Source of the DNA: Pseudomonadota bacterium
Lineage (GTDB): Bacteria > Pseudomonadota > Gammaproteobacteria > Xanthomonadales > Xanthomonadaceae
Reading direction: 5' to 3'
Assembly: GCA_018242465.1 (NCBI GenBank)
Contig: JAFEBY010000034.1
Location: 1 to 43,853, forward strand
DNA length: 43,853 nt
Each line of letters starts with the position of its first letter. The stretch's first letter is position 1. Below the pieces are notes generated by a model. It made no database searches. It saw only the letters and a program-made list of their open reading frames with translations, and was not told where the DNA came from. This document shows, one piece after another, positions 33,005 through 42,527 of this stretch. Position numbers and translations under genes: made by a program.

Positions 33005-33547
33005 ATGTCCGAACCCCTGCCCACCGCACCCGCCCTGCAAGCCGAACTCGACCAGCTTGGGCTGGCGACCACGCCCTGGGAACTGCAAGGCGCCCTGATC
33101 GGCTGGATCGCCGGTGGTGGCGATGCCGACCGCGAATGGCTGCGCAAGGTGATGGCCGATCCCGCCCTGCCCGCGCTGGCGGACGGCAGCGCGATCGAAC
33201 ATTTCGGTCGCGGCACCCAGGCCCGGATCGAAGACAACGACCTTGGCCTGACGCTGCTGCTGCCCGATGAAGACGCGACGCTGCAGGCGCGCAGCGCCGC
33301 CCTGTTCGACTGGTGCCGGCATTTCCTCGGCGCCTTCGGTTTGGCCTGCGGCGCGGAACCGCCGCTGTCGGACGAAGGCGAGGAAGCCCTGCAGGACCTG
33401 GCACGGTTGGCCACCGCCACCGCCGAGCCGGATGGCGACGAGGAAGACGAAGCCGCGCTGGCCGAGATCGAGGAGTTCGTGCGGGTCGCGGCGCTGCTGC
33501 TGCATGGCGACGTCGCCATCGCGAAGCGTCGTCGCCAGTTGCACTAG
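33005..33547 (+). CDS. UPF0149/YgfB-family protein
   Basis: A 180-residue protein similar to E. coli YgfB, which lies upstream of pepP in many bacteria as it does here (11-bp gap). Visible family features are the LGLATTPWELQGALIGWIAGG opening, FDWCRHFLGAFGL in the middle, and the acidic linker DGDEEDEAA before the final EIEEFVRVAALLL helix. The YgfB protein is reported to influence regulation in Pseudomonas, but no general function is known. It is divergent from the zapB-like gene; the two starts are 58 bp apart. Confidence 0.9.
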   Translation: MSEPLPTAPALQAELDQLGLATTPWELQGALIGWIAGGGDADREWLRKVMADPALPALADGSAIEHFGRGTQARIEDNDLGLTLLLPDEDATLQARSAALFDWCRHFLGAFGLACGAEPPLSDEGEEALQDLARLATATAEPDGDEEDEAALAEIEEFVRVAALLLHGDVAIAKRRRQLH

Positions 33548-33558
33548 GCCGCGTCCCG

Positions 33559-34881
33559 ATGCCGACCGGCCTGTCCGCGGCCACCCATGCCCGTCGCCGC
33601 CGGCAACTGATGCGGCAGGTTGGCGATGACGGCATCGTCATCGTCCCGAGCGCACCGGAACGCATCCGCAGTCGCGATACCCACTATCCATACCGCCCCG
33701 ATTCCGATCTCTGGTATCTGAGCGGATTCGCCGAACCCCACGCCGTACTGGTGATGATTCCGGGTCGGGCGCACGGCGAATCCATCCTGTTCTGCCGCGA
33801 ACGCGATCCCGAACGCGAAGGCTGGGACGGCGCGCGGGTCGGGCCGGAAGATGCCGTACATGCGCTCGGCTTCGACGACGCCTATCCGATCGATGATCTC
33901 GACGAAATCCTGCCCGGCCTGCTGGAAGGCCGCGGCCGCGTCCACTACCACCTGGGACGCGATACCGAATTCGACCTCAAGCTAATCGGTTGGCTCAACC
34001 GCGCGCGCGCGCACAACCGCCGCGGCGTGCAATCGCCCAACGAATTCATCGAACTCGGCCACCTCCTCGACGAGATGCGGCTGTTCAAGAGCGCCGAGGA
34101 GTTGCGGGTGATGCAGCGCGCGGTCGACATCAGCATCGAAGCGCACCAGGCGGCGATGCGCGCGGCACGTCCCGGCATCGCCGAATACGAATTGCAGGCC
34201 GAACTCGAACGCGTGTTCCGTCGCAACGACGCCTGCCCCGCCTACGGCAGCATCGTCGGCGCGGGCGCCAATGCCTGCGTGCTGCACTACATCGACAACA
34301 ACGCCAAATCCGGCAAGAACGACCTGATCCTGATCGATGCCGGTGCCGAATATCGCGGCTATGCCTCCGATATCACCCGCACCTTCCCGGTCAATGGTCG
34401 CTTCAGCGATGAACAGCGCGCCCTCCATGACTTGGTCGGTGCGGCGCAGCGGGCGGCACTGGCGCAGGCGCAACCGGGCCGACCGTGGTCGGCGATGCAC
34501 GATGCCGCGATCGCAACCCTGACCGACGGCTTGCTGTCGCTCGGCCTGCTCAAGGGCACGCTCAAGCAGCATCTCAAGGACGAAAGCCACAAGCGGTTCA
34601 CCCGCCACAAGACCGGCCACTGGCTCGGCCTTGATGTCCACGACGTCGGCGAATACCGCATCGACGGCGAATCCCGGGTGCTGGAACAGGGCATGGCCTT
34701 TACCGTCGAGCCCGGCCTCTACATCAGCCCGGATGACCGCGGCGTGGCGGCGAAATGGCGCGGCATCGGCATCCGCACCGAAGACGACGTGGTGATGACC
34801 GCCAGCGGCCACCGCATCCTCAGCGATGCCCTGGTTCGCGACGCCGGCGCCATCGAGGAATTCATGGCCGACGGCCTATAA
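33559..34881 (+). CDS. pepP: Xaa-Pro aminopeptidase
   Basis: A 440-residue pita-bread-fold peptidase that removes an N-terminal residue preceding proline. Metal ligands are visible: D in [22 protein letters not shown] (two Asp), H in [15 protein letters not shown] in FTVEPGLYI and the final Glu in [13 protein letters not shown]. The N-terminal domain contains [14 protein letters not shown], the PepP signature. It starts at 33559, 11 bp after ygfB. In E. coli ubiH follows pepP; here purH does. The stop codon TAA forms part of a TATAAT promoter-like box for purH. Confidence 0.95.
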   Translation: MPTGLSAATHARRRRQLMRQVGDDGIVIVPSAPERIRSRDTHYPYRPDSDLWYLSGFAEPHAVLVMIPGRAHGESILFCRERDPEREGWDGARVGPEDAVHALGFDDAYPIDDLDEILPGLLEGRGRVHYHLGRDTEFDLKLIGWLNRARAHNRRGVQSPNEFIELGHLLDEMRLFKSAEELRVMQRAVDISIEAHQAAMRAARPGIAEYELQAELERVFRRNDACPAYGSIVGAGANACVLHYIDNNAKSGKNDLILIDAGAEYRGYASDITRTFPVNGRFSDEQRALHDLVGAAQRAALAQAQPGRPWSAMHDAAIATLTDGLLSLGLLKGTLKQHLKDESHKRFTRHKTGHWLGLDVHDVGEYRIDGESRVLEQGMAFTVEPGLYISPDDRGVAAKWRGIGIRTEDDVVMTASGHRILSDALVRDAGAIEEFMADGL

Positions 34882-34882
34882 T
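34877..34882 (+). promoter_or_regulatory. -10 element for purH
   Basis: A perfect TATAAT overlaps the pepP stop and lies 27 bases before the purH start. A -35 hexamer is not evident at 17 bp upstream. It suggests that purHD has its own promoter. Confidence 0.4.
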
Positions 34883-34909
34883 TCCACGTCCCCGCACCGC
34901 TCCACACCC

Positions 34910-36499
34910 ATGCCCGTGAATTCCGTGACTGGCGACGCCATCGCCATCCGCCGTGCCCTGCTGTCCGTCTCCGACAAGACCGGGTTGATCGATCTCGCCA
35001 AGTCGCTCTCCGCACGCGGCGTCGAACTGCTCTCGACCGGCGGTACTGCGAAAGCGATCCGCGAAGCGGGCCTTGCCGTGCAGGACGTCAGCGATGCCAC
35101 CGGCTTCCCGGAAATGATGGATGGTCGCGTCAAGACCCTGCATCCGGTCGTGCATGGCGGCCTGCTCGGGCGCGCCGGCACCGACGACGCGGTGATGGCC
35201 GAACACGGCATCGCCCCGATCGACCTGCTGGTGCTGAACCTGTATCCCTTCGAGCGGGTCAGTGCCGATCCGGACAGCAGCTTCGCCGACATCATCGAGA
35301 ACATCGACATCGGCGGCCCGGCGATGCTGCGTTCGGCAGCGAAGAATTTTGCGCGCGTCGCCGTCGCCACCGATCCGGCGCAATACGCCGCGCTGCTGTC
35401 GGAACTCGATGCGAACAACGGCGCGTTGTCGGCGAAGACGCGCTTCGAATTGTCGATCGCTGCGTTCAATCGCGTTGCCCAGTACGACGCCGCGATCAGC
35501 AACTACCTTTCGGCCATTGAAGCCGATGGTTCGCACTCTGCGTTCTCGGCGCAGGCCAACGGCAGCTTCGTCAAGGTGATGGATCTGCGCTACGGCGAGA
35601 ATCCGCACCAGCAGGCTGCGTTCTACCGCGACCTGTATCCGGCGCCGGGCTCGCTGGCGACCTTCACCCAGTTGCAGGGCAAGGAACTGAGCTACAACAA
35701 CATCGCCGACAGCGATGCCGCCTGGGAATGCGTGCGCCAGTTCGATGCGCCGGCCTGCGTGATCGTCAAGCACGCCAACCCTTGCGGCGTTGCCGTGGGA
35801 ACCGGCCCCGCCGATGTCTACGAAAAAGCCTATGCCACCGACCCGACCTCGGCCTTCGGCGGCATCATCGCCTTCAACCGGATGCTCGATGGTGCAACCG
35901 CGAAAACCATCCTCGATCGCCAGTTCGTCGAAGTGCTGATCGCCCCCGACTATGACGCCGACGCACTCGCCTACGCGAAGAAGAAGGCCAACGTGCGCGT
36001 GCTGCGCATTCCCCTGGCGCCGGCATCCAAGGGCTTCATCGACACCAAGCGCGTCGGTTCCGGAATGCTGATGCAGACCGCCGACGATCGCGTCGTCAGC
36101 CGCGACGAATTGAAAGTGGTGACCAGGCTTGCGCCGACCGAAGCGCAGTTCGCCGACCTGCTGTTCGCGTGGAAGGTGGCGAAGTTCGTCAAGTCGAACG
36201 CGATTGTGTATGCCAAGGACCTGCAGACCATCGGTGTCGGCGCCGGCCAGATGAGCCGCGTCTATTCCGCGCGCATCGCCGGCATCAAGGCGGTCGATGC
36301 CGGACTCGCCGTGCCCGGCTCGGTGATGGCCAGCGACGCCTTCTTCCCGTTCCGCGACGGCATCGACGCCGCGGCGGAAGCCGGCATCAAGGCGGTGATC
36401 CAGCCCGGCGGTTCAATGCGCGACACCGAAACCATCGCCGCCGCCGACGAACATGGCATCGCCATGGTGTTCACCGGCATCCGCCATTTCCGCCACTGA
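34910..36499 (+). CDS. purH: Bifunctional AICAR transformylase / IMP cyclohydrolase
   Basis: A 529-residue enzyme for the last two steps of IMP synthesis. The N-terminal IMP cyclohydrolase domain begins with [17 protein letters not shown] and has [13 protein letters not shown] and [13 protein letters not shown]. The C-terminal transformylase domain has [11 protein letters not shown] with the catalytic Lys-His, and [12 protein letters not shown] near the end, and ends in GIRHFRH. The start at 34910 gives MPVNSVTGD. purD follows after 9 bp, so the two are co-transcribed. Confidence 0.98.
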   Translation: MPVNSVTGDAIAIRRALLSVSDKTGLIDLAKSLSARGVELLSTGGTAKAIREAGLAVQDVSDATGFPEMMDGRVKTLHPVVHGGLLGRAGTDDAVMAEHGIAPIDLLVLNLYPFERVSADPDSSFADIIENIDIGGPAMLRSAAKNFARVAVATDPAQYAALLSELDANNGALSAKTRFELSIAAFNRVAQYDAAISNYLSAIEADGSHSAFSAQANGSFVKVMDLRYGENPHQQAAFYRDLYPAPGSLATFTQLQGKELSYNNIADSDAAWECVRQFDAPACVIVKHANPCGVAVGTGPADVYEKAYATDPTSAFGGIIAFNRMLDGATAKTILDRQFVEVLIAPDYDADALAYAKKKANVRVLRIPLAPASKGFIDTKRVGSGMLMQTADDRVVSRDELKVVTRLAPTEAQFADLLFAWKVAKFVKSNAIVYAKDLQTIGVGAGQMSRVYSARIAGIKAVDAGLAVPGSVMASDAFFPFRDGIDAAAEAGIKAVIQPGGSMRDTETIAAADEHGIAMVFTGIRHFRH

Positions 36500-36508
36500 G
36501 AACGCACC

Positions 36509-37801
36509 ATGAAACTCCTCGTCATCGGTTCCGGCGGACGCGAACACGCGCTGGCGTGGAAGCTGGCGCAGTCTCCACGGGTGGATGAAGTGCTGGTCGC
36601 GCCCGGCAACGCCGGTACCGCGCATGAAGACAAGTGCCGCAACGTCGACGTCAAGGCCACCGACATCGACGGCCTGCTCGCACTGGTCGCACGCGAAGGC
36701 GTCGTGCTCACCGTGGTCGGCCCGGAACAACCACTGGTCGCCGGCGTGGTCGATCGCTTCCGCGCGCACGGCCATCGCATCTTCGGCCCCACCGCCGCCG
36801 CTGCGCAGCTGGAAGGCAGCAAGGCGTATGCGAAAGAGTTCCTGCAGCGCCACGGCATCCCGACCGCGTTCTACGCCGTGCATACCGATGTCGCCGCCGC
36901 GCTCGCCTACGTGCGCGAGAAAGGCGCGCCGATCGTCATCAAGGCCGATGGCCTTGCTGCCGGCAAGGGTGTGATCGTGGCGATGACACTGGACGAAGCC
37001 GAAGCCGCCGTGCGCGACATGCTGGAAGGCAACACGTTCGGCGATGCCGGCGCACGCGTGGTGATCGAGGAATTCCTCGCCGGCGAGGAAGCCAGCTTCA
37101 TCTCCATGGTCGATGGCAAGACCGCATTGCCGATGGCGACATCGCAGGACCACAAGCGCGTCGGCGACGGCGATACCGGCCCGAACACCGGCGGCATGGG
37201 CGCGTATTCGCCCGCGCCCGTCGTGACACCCGACGTCCACGCACGGGTGATGCGCGAGATCGTCAATCCGACCGTCGCCGGCATGATCAAGGACGGCATT
37301 CCATTCACCGGCTTCCTCTACGCGGGATTGATGATCGACGCCACGGGCGCGCCCAAGGTGATCGAATTCAACGTGCGCTTCGGCGATCCCGAAACCCAGC
37401 CGGTGATGTTGCGACTGCAATCCGACCTGGTCGACCTGGTCGACGCCGCGATCGACGGCACGCTCGATGCCATCGAAGCGCAGTGGGATCCGCGCCCGTC
37501 ACTCGGCGTGGTGATGGCGGCAGAAGGCTACCCCGGTACGCCACGCATCGGCGACACCATCAACTCGATCGACGCGCCCGACCTCGACGACACCAAGGTC
37601 TTCCACGCTGGCACCCAACCGGAAGGCGAGCACGCCGTCACCGCCGGCGGCCGCGTGCTGTGCGTATGCGCGCTGGGCAAGACCGTGGCCGACGCGCAAC
37701 AACGCGCCTACGCCGAACTGTCCGGCATTTCCTGGCCCGGTGAATTCCATCGCCATGACATCGGCTGGCGGGCGATCGAGCGGGAACGCGCGGCGGGCTG
37801 A
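36509..37801 (+). CDS. purD: Phosphoribosylamine-glycine ligase
   Basis: A 430-residue ATP-grasp enzyme that joins glycine to phosphoribosylamine in the purine pathway. The N-terminus [20 protein letters not shown] is the GARS signature; the ATP-grasp segments are [16 protein letters not shown] and [23 protein letters not shown] is the substrate loop. It follows purH by 9 bp. Immediately after its stop (37799-37801) comes gene debris, first a Doc/Fic fragment. Confidence 0.98.
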   Translation: MKLLVIGSGGREHALAWKLAQSPRVDEVLVAPGNAGTAHEDKCRNVDVKATDIDGLLALVAREGVVLTVVGPEQPLVAGVVDRFRAHGHRIFGPTAAAAQLEGSKAYAKEFLQRHGIPTAFYAVHTDVAAALAYVREKGAPIVIKADGLAAGKGVIVAMTLDEAEAAVRDMLEGNTFGDAGARVVIEEFLAGEEASFISMVDGKTALPMATSQDHKRVGDGDTGPNTGGMGAYSPAPVVTPDVHARVMREIVNPTVAGMIKDGIPFTGFLYAGLMIDATGAPKVIEFNVRFGDPETQPVMLRLQSDLVDLVDAAIDGTLDAIEAQWDPRPSLGVVMAAEGYPGTPRIGDTINSIDAPDLDDTKVFHAGTQPEGEHAVTAGGRVLCVCALGKTVADAQQRAYAELSGISWPGEFHRHDIGWRAIERERAAG

Positions 37802-37802
37802 G

Positions 37803-38036
37803 TGGCATCGCCTCGATCATGTGGCCGAACATGGTGGCGGCAGCGGCAACAAGCGCACGGCTGCAGTCATCTGCGAGGCATTCCTCATGCCCAACAGCAT
37901 GGCTCTGCTGACCAGCAACGTCGAGCTGTACCCGGTCTATTTTTCCTTCGCCGAAGGCTCGCTGGACGAGGCCGGGTTCGCCGACTGGTTGCGACCGCAC
38001 CTACTCGACACAGGAGTGAACGTTCGGGTGTGGTAG
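37803..38036 (+). pseudogene. Doc/Fic-type toxin, C-terminal fragment
   Basis: About 77 residues in one open frame right after purD resemble the C-terminal half of Doc (death-on-curing) Fic toxins. GNKRTAAVICEAFL matches the end of the HPFxDGNKRT active-site motif and its following helix; ELYPVYFSFAEGSLDEAGFADWLRPHL matches the family's last helices. The motif's front is altered (HGGGSGNKRT, no Phe or Asp) and the N-terminal half and any antitoxin gene are missing. So the fragment is unlikely to be active. There is no start codon in a proper position; the frame is open from within purD. Confidence 0.65.
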
Positions 38037-38316
38037 GTTTTGATCGGGGTGAAGATTTCATGTTTGCCCAGATGGGCGAACAGCGAGTCCTCCGCGCTGA
38101 AGGCCGACGAATGCGTAAGCACGTCGAAACGGAGGTCGCGCCGCTGGAACTTGCCCTTACCCAGGCAGCCCCACTCGGCGAAGATTTCGAGCAGGTTGTC
38201 CCGACACTTAGCGATATTGTCGGGCAGAAGCTCGGCCCCATAGATACACATCAATCCATGCAGCGCAAAATGACGCTTCTCGAGCTCGGACTTGCCGTAC
38301 TTGAGCTTACCGGCGG
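38030..38316 (-). pseudogene. DNA methyltransferase/restriction-type gene fragment
   Basis: In a minus-strand frame shifted relative to the HD gene, about 90 residues look like part of a large restriction/N6-methylase protein: GKLKYGKSELEKRHFALHGL, then IYGAELLPDNIAKCRDNLLEIFAEW, followed by LGKGKFQRRDLRFDVLT and HEIFTPIKTY. The segment IYGxELLPDNIAxCRxxLL is typical of the region after the methylase catalytic domain in type II/Eco57I-like enzymes. Catalytic motifs are missing, there is no start, and the piece runs into the Doc fragment at about 38036. I take it as a leftover of a lost restriction-modification gene, probably with an internal deletion. Confidence 0.55.
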
Positions 38317-38748
38317 CGTGGTGGCAATGTCGCGCAGGTTGGCGATCTTGTCGGCACGCTTCACCAATTTGGCACCGTGCGGTACGTGCGCGGCAAGCTC
38401 CATCTGCAAGCGCTTTCGCTCTGCCTTGGGTAGCGTTTTGTCGTCGGTGACCGCATCCACGTAAGCAAGGACTTGCGGACCGAAGCGTTCGCGCAGCAGC
38501 GCGCTGCCTTCATCCAGGCTCCATTCCTTGCCCGGGCCGCAACAACCCTCGATGAAATCGTGCAGGGCAGCGGCGCTGAGCACATCTGCGTCATCGACGC
38601 CGGCCTCAACTGCGAGGATGTGCACCAGGGCAACGGGATGGTTGATGTAGGGCGTCTTTGCCTCGTCCTTGCGTCGCTGGTGGCGCTGCGCGTGCACAGC
38701 GAAGATGAGGGCATGGATCACACGCGCAATGTCTGAGTTGGTGGCCAT
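38251..38748 (-). CDS. HD-domain (RelA/SpoT-hydrolase-like) protein with replaced C-terminus
   Basis: A 165-residue frame whose first ~146 residues are a small HD-type phosphohydrolase of the MESH1/SpoT-hydrolase kind: FAVHAQRHQRRK, PYINHPVALVHIL, ALHDFIE (HDxxE) and KRADKIANLRDIATTPP. The fold normally continues for about 40 more residues after KxADKxxNLRDI; here at about 38311 the frame leaves the family and adds 19 unrelated residues (VSSSTASPSS...) that come from the methyltransferase remnant read in another frame. The metal-binding residues remain, but the missing end makes activity uncertain. The start follows GAGGAACGCCGC. Confidence 0.7.
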   Translation of the reverse strand: MATNSDIARVIHALIFAVHAQRHQRRKDEAKTPYINHPVALVHILAVEAGVDDADVLSAAALHDFIEGCCGPGKEWSLDEGSALLRERFGPQVLAYVDAVTDDKTLPKAERKRLQMELAAHVPHGAKLVKRADKIANLRDIATTPPVSSSTASPSSRSVILRCMD

Positions 38749-38844
38749 GCGGCGTTCCTCATCGGTCTATGGCCATGATCGCCGGTTGTAGTCTCGGGAG
38801 TGGAGACGCTTCGGCTATCCTCCCCCAATCCTCGGGGAGCCCAC

Positions 38845-40797
38845 ATGTCCCATTCCCAATTCGCCCTGCTGCGCCAGCGCCGCTTCGCGCCGTTCTTCAC
38901 GGTGCAGTGCCTCAACGCCTTCAACGACAACGTGTTCCGCCAGGGCATCATCGGCCTGCTGTTCTGGCTGCAGGTGCCGGATTCGGAACGCGGCCTCTAC
39001 ACGCAGCTGGCGCCGGCGATCTTCATCCTCCCCTACTTCCTGTTCTCGGCCACTGCAGGCCAGATCGCCGAGAAGATGGAGAAGGCGAAACTGATCCGCC
39101 TCGCCATGTTGCTGGGCGTGCTGATCATGCTGGTCGCGGCGCTCGGCTTCGTCACCCATCACCTGCCGCTGCTGCTGATCGCGCTGTTTGCAACCGGCGT
39201 GCATTCGACGCTGTTCGGACCGGTGAAGTATTCGATCCTGCCGGCAGTGCTGCATCCGCGCGAACTCACCGGCGGCAACGGACTGGTGGAGATGGGCACG
39301 TCGGTGTCGATCCTGGTCGGCATGATCCTTGGCGGGCTGATTTTCAACATCGGTGGCGCACATTCGCCGTGGCTGGCGGGTGGCGCGGTACTGGCGATCG
39401 CGACAGCCGCATGGATCGCCGCGAAGCTGATTCCGACAGTCGGTGCCAGTGCACCCGACCTGGCGATCAACTGGAATCCGGTTACCGAAACCATCGGCGT
39501 GATGAAGCTGGCACGCAAGCAGCTGGCCGTGCGCAATGCCGTGCTCGGGGTGTCGTGGTTCTGGTTCGTCGGCACAGTGTTCGCGGCGGAATTGCCCGAC
39601 TACGCGATCCTCAATCTCGGCAGTCCTGAAAACAAGACAGCGATCTATATCTTCGTGCTGGCGCTGTTCTCGATCGGCACCGGCGTCGGCGCGGTGTTGT
39701 GCGAAAAACTCTCCGCTCGCACGGTCGAAATCGGCCTGGTCCCGCTCGGCGCATTCGGCATCAGCGTGTTTCTGTTCGATCTCTACTTCGCGCGCAGCGG
39801 TGCCGCGCCCGTCCATGGCCTCGACATCGCCGGCTTCATGCACCAACCCGGCAGTTGGCGCATCGCCATCGACCTCGTCGGCATCGGCATGTTCACCGGT
39901 TTCTTCGTGGTGCCGCTGTTCGCGCTGATCCAGAGCCGCACGCCCAAGGATGAACTGTCTCGGGTGATCGGCGCGCTCAACATCCAGAACTCGGGCTTCG
40001 TGGTCGCGGCGTCGCTGATCTGCCTCGTGCTGCGCCTGCAGCCGGGTGCATTGTGCGGCGGGAAACTTCCGGGCTGGGCCTGCAGCATTTCGATGCACTT
40101 GCCTGGCTGGACCATCCCGCAAATCTTCCTCGCGCTCGCCATCGCCAATACTTTGGTCGCGATCTGGATCTTCACCATCGTCCCCGAATTCCTGATGCGC
40201 TTCCTCAGCTGGGTGCTGGTGCGCACGCTGTACCGGCTGCGCACGCGCGGCATCGACCACATCCCGGACGAAGGCGCGGCGCTGATCGTCTGCAACCACG
40301 TCAGCTTCATGGATGCGTTGATCCTGTCGGCATCGATCCCGCGCCCGGTGCGCTTCGTCATGTATTACAAGATCTTCAACATCCCGGTGTTGCGCTGGAT
40401 CTTCAGGATTTCCAAGGCGATCCCGATCGCCGGTGCGAAAGAGGATCCGGAACTGATGAAGCGCGCATTCGCCGAGATCGACGCTGCGCTGGCCGAAGGC
40501 GAACTGGTCGGCATCTTCCCGGAAGGCGCGTTGACGAAGGATGGCGAGATCGCACCGTTCAAGTCCGGCGTCGAGAAGATCCTCGAGCAACGCCCGGTGC
40601 CGGTGATCCCGATGGCATTGCGCGGGATGTGGTCGAGCATGTGGAGTCGTCGCGATTCCAGACTGCACCGCGCGCGCCTGCCGCGGCGATTCCGCGCCCA
40701 TGTCGACGTGGTCGCCGATGCGCCGATCGACGGCCATGGCGTCACCAGCGAAACATTGGAAGCGAAGGTGCGCGAACTGCGCGGAGATGCGGCCTGA
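38845..40797 (+). CDS. Fused LplT-like MFS transporter and PlsC-type acyltransferase
   Basis: A 650-residue fusion. Residues ~1-425 are a major-facilitator transporter similar to the lysophospholipid flippase LplT (FNDNVFRQGIIGLLFW near the start; TLFGPVKYSILP; GNGLVEMGTSVSILVG). Residues ~430-650 are a 1-acyl-glycerophosphate acyltransferase: the catalytic HxxxxD box is in CNHVSFMDALIL (~484-489) and FPEGALTKDGEI (~557) binds the substrate phosphate. In E. coli, LplT works with Aas, which has PlsC plus an acyl-ACP synthetase domain; here the synthetase domain is missing. The protein likely imports lysophospholipid and re-acylates it. The start at 38845 follows CGGGGAG. Confidence 0.88.
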   Translation: MSHSQFALLRQRRFAPFFTVQCLNAFNDNVFRQGIIGLLFWLQVPDSERGLYTQLAPAIFILPYFLFSATAGQIAEKMEKAKLIRLAMLLGVLIMLVAALGFVTHHLPLLLIALFATGVHSTLFGPVKYSILPAVLHPRELTGGNGLVEMGTSVSILVGMILGGLIFNIGGAHSPWLAGGAVLAIATAAWIAAKLIPTVGASAPDLAINWNPVTETIGVMKLARKQLAVRNAVLGVSWFWFVGTVFAAELPDYAILNLGSPENKTAIYIFVLALFSIGTGVGAVLCEKLSARTVEIGLVPLGAFGISVFLFDLYFARSGAAPVHGLDIAGFMHQPGSWRIAIDLVGIGMFTGFFVVPLFALIQSRTPKDELSRVIGALNIQNSGFVVAASLICLVLRLQPGALCGGKLPGWACSISMHLPGWTIPQIFLALAIANTLVAIWIFTIVPEFLMRFLSWVLVRTLYRLRTRGIDHIPDEGAALIVCNHVSFMDALILSASIPRPVRFVMYYKIFNIPVLRWIFRISKAIPIAGAKEDPELMKRAFAEIDAALAEGELVGIFPEGALTKDGEIAPFKSGVEKILEQRPVPVIPMALRGMWSSMWSRRDSRLHRARLPRRFRAHVDVVADAPIDGHGVTSETLEAKVRELRGDAA

Positions 40798-40810
40798 CCC
40801 GCGCATCGCC

Positions 40811-40819
40811 TGCTATGCT
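40811..40819 (+). promoter_or_regulatory. Extended -10 promoter for the CD225 gene
   Basis: TGCTATGCT contains an extended -10 (TGnTATGCT), 30 bases before the GTG start at 40849. It lies just after the stop of the fused transporter. A matching -35 is not clear, as is usual with extended -10 promoters. Confidence 0.4.
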
Positions 40820-40848
40820 CGCCCGGAATCCAACGTGGGGGCGATACC

Positions 40849-41163
40849 GTGGCGAATTCCAGGAATATCCCGAACCATCTGGCGTGGACGATCATCTCGA
40901 CCGTCCTCGGTACCTTGCTGTGCTGCCCGCTGGGCCTGCTCGGCATCGTCGGCATCGTCTATTCGTCGAAGGTCGATCGCCTCGCCAATGCCGATGATGT
41001 CGCCGCCGCGCAGAACGCTTCCGGCAATGCCAAGACCTGGGCGATTGTCGCCACGGTACTCGCGGCAATCGGCCTGCTGACCAATATCTGGTTCCGCATG
41101 CATGGTGGCAGCGAAGCCTTGCTGCACCAGATTCAAGCAATGCAAGCCGCCAGCGGGAAGTGA
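40849..41163 (+). CDS. CD225/dispanin-family membrane protein
   Basis: A 104-residue protein with two hydrophobic stretches: the conserved first intramembrane part LAWTIISTVLGTLLCCPLGLLGIVGIVYSSKV, including the CCP pattern and the GxVYSSKVxxL that follow, and a second membrane helix WAIVATVLAAIGLLTNIWF. The family is best known from eukaryotic interferon-induced transmembrane proteins, but bacterial members are common and of unknown role. The GTG start overlaps no gene; the stop overlaps the following DUF2752 gene's GTG by 4 bp. Confidence 0.85.
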   Translation: MANSRNIPNHLAWTIISTVLGTLLCCPLGLLGIVGIVYSSKVDRLANADDVAAAQNASGNAKTWAIVATVLAAIGLLTNIWFRMHGGSEALLHQIQAMQAASGK

Positions 41164-41609
41164 CATCCACGATCGCCATCGTGTTCCAGCAGCCCTCCGC
41201 GCGCCGCACGTTGGGGCTGTCGGCGCTGGCCATCGTTGGCGCCTGCCTGGCGATCCTGCTCTATCGCAATGATCCCGCGAATCCAGCCAGCCAATGGGCG
41301 ACCTGCGTGTTCCGCGACATTACCGGCTTGTACTGCATCGGTTGCGGGATGACGCGCGCCTGTTACGCGATGCTGCATGGCCATCCGCTGCATGCATTCG
41401 CGATGAACCCGCTCGGCGTCACCCTGATGCCGGTGGCCGCATTGTCGCTGGCATGGTGGGCGGGTTGGCAACCGCGCGTGTTCGTGCCGCTGATGCGCGT
41501 GTTGAACATGCCGAAACTGTGGATGATCCTGCTTCCCGCCTACTGGATCGCCCGCAACCTGCCGTGGCCGCCGTTCCACTGGCTGGCGCCGGGCGGGCTC
41601 AATTGGTAA
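41160..41609 (+). CDS. DUF2752 membrane protein
   Basis: A 149-residue inner-membrane protein of the DUF2752 type. Diagnostic is the cysteine motif around residue 55 (TGLYCIGCGMTRACYAML), next to a Cys at 50. Three to four transmembrane helices are predicted. It is often paired with a CD225-family gene, as here, with GTGA overlap. Function is unknown; the conserved CxxCGMTRA might bind a metal or form a disulfide. Confidence 0.85.
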   Translation: MTSTIAIVFQQPSARRTLGLSALAIVGACLAILLYRNDPANPASQWATCVFRDITGLYCIGCGMTRACYAMLHGHPLHAFAMNPLGVTLMPVAALSLAWWAGWQPRVFVPLMRVLNMPKLWMILLPAYWIARNLPWPPFHWLAPGGLNW

Positions 41610-41630
41610 CGATCGGCTGGTGACGATGCG

Positions 41631-42527
41631 TCAGGCGCGCTCGCCTGCGGCCCACTGCTCGATCAGCCAGCGCGAAATCGATACGCGCGGCGACACTTCC
41701 AGATCGTTCTCGCCATTGCGTCCTTCCAGCGCGCGCAGCACGTCGTCTTGCGTGAACCAGCGTGCGTCTTCCAGCTCGTCCTGCCGGGTATCCGGGATGT
41801 CGGGTTCGGCATGGGCAACAAACCCGAGCATCAACGAACCCGGGAACGGCCACGGTTGCGAGGCGAGATAGCGGCTGCGCAGCACGCGCACCCGGCTTTC
41901 TTCGAACACTTCGCGCTGTACCGTCTGTTCCAGTGATTCGCCCGGCTCGACGAAACCGGCCAGGGTCGAATAACGCATCTTCGGCATCCACATCGACTGG
42001 CGACCAAGCAACAGCCGTTCGCCATCGCTCACCGCGACGATCACCGCAGGATCGCTGCGCGGATACTGCACCGTGCCGCAGGCCGCGCAATCGCCCTGCC
42101 AGCCCCCGCGCGCGAACGCCAGCGCATGCGCGCAAACCGGGCAATGGCGGTATTGCGAGCGCCAGCGCAACACCGCCCGCGCCTGTGCAAACAGGGTGGA
42201 TTCGAACGCGGCCCACTGCATCGCTGCGGCGCGCAGGTCGAGCGTGCGTTGGCCTTCCGGCCACTGCGTGATCACCCGCGCGAACCACGGCAGGTCGCCC
42301 TGCATCCCGAGGAAGATCGCATCGTCGGGCACGTCTTCCGGCAACACCTGCAACTCGCCTTGTGCATCGACGGCGGTACGGCCTTCGCCATCGACGCCAA
42401 TGCAGCGCGCGTGCGTGCGCAAGCCGGCGAGCGCGGCTTCATCCCTGCGCAAATGATCGGCGCGATCCAGCGGCTCGGCGATGAAGGCGAAACCCGGAAG
42501 ACCGTGTCCCATGAAGGCCGGCGTCAT
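41631..42527 (-). CDS. nudC: NAD+ diphosphatase (Nudix)
   Basis: A 298-residue enzyme that hydrolyses NAD(H) and decaps NAD-RNA. The zinc ribbon is [19 protein letters not shown] followed by CAAC-type residues (about 133-155). The Nudix box is [21 protein letters not shown], and the NudC-specific [14 protein letters not shown] follows. The start at 42527 overlaps the erpA stop by ATGA, so the two are expressed together, a common arrangement in Xanthomonadales. The N-terminal domain of about 110 residues is the family's usual one. Confidence 0.95.
   Translation of the reverse strand: MTPAFMGHGLPGFAFIAEPLDRADHLRRDEAALAGLRTHARCIGVDGEGRTAVDAQGELQVLPEDVPDDAIFLGMQGDLPWFARVITQWPEGQRTLDLRAAAMQWAAFESTLFAQARAVLRWRSQYRHCPVCAHALAFARGGWQGDCAACGTVQYPRSDPAVIVAVSDGERLLLGRQSMWMPKMRYSTLAGFVEPGESLEQTVQREVFEESRVRVLRSRYLASQPWPFPGSLMLGFVAHAEPDIPDTRQDELEDARWFTQDDVLRALEGRNGENDLEVSPRVSISRWLIEQWAAGERA

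Noticed and set aside
38815-40806. Long minus-strand open frame (663 codons) opposite the LplT-PlsC fusion
   Set aside because: It mirrors the coding strand; composition is Arg/Gln/Asp-rich with no domain pattern, as expected for an antisense frame in GC-rich DNA.
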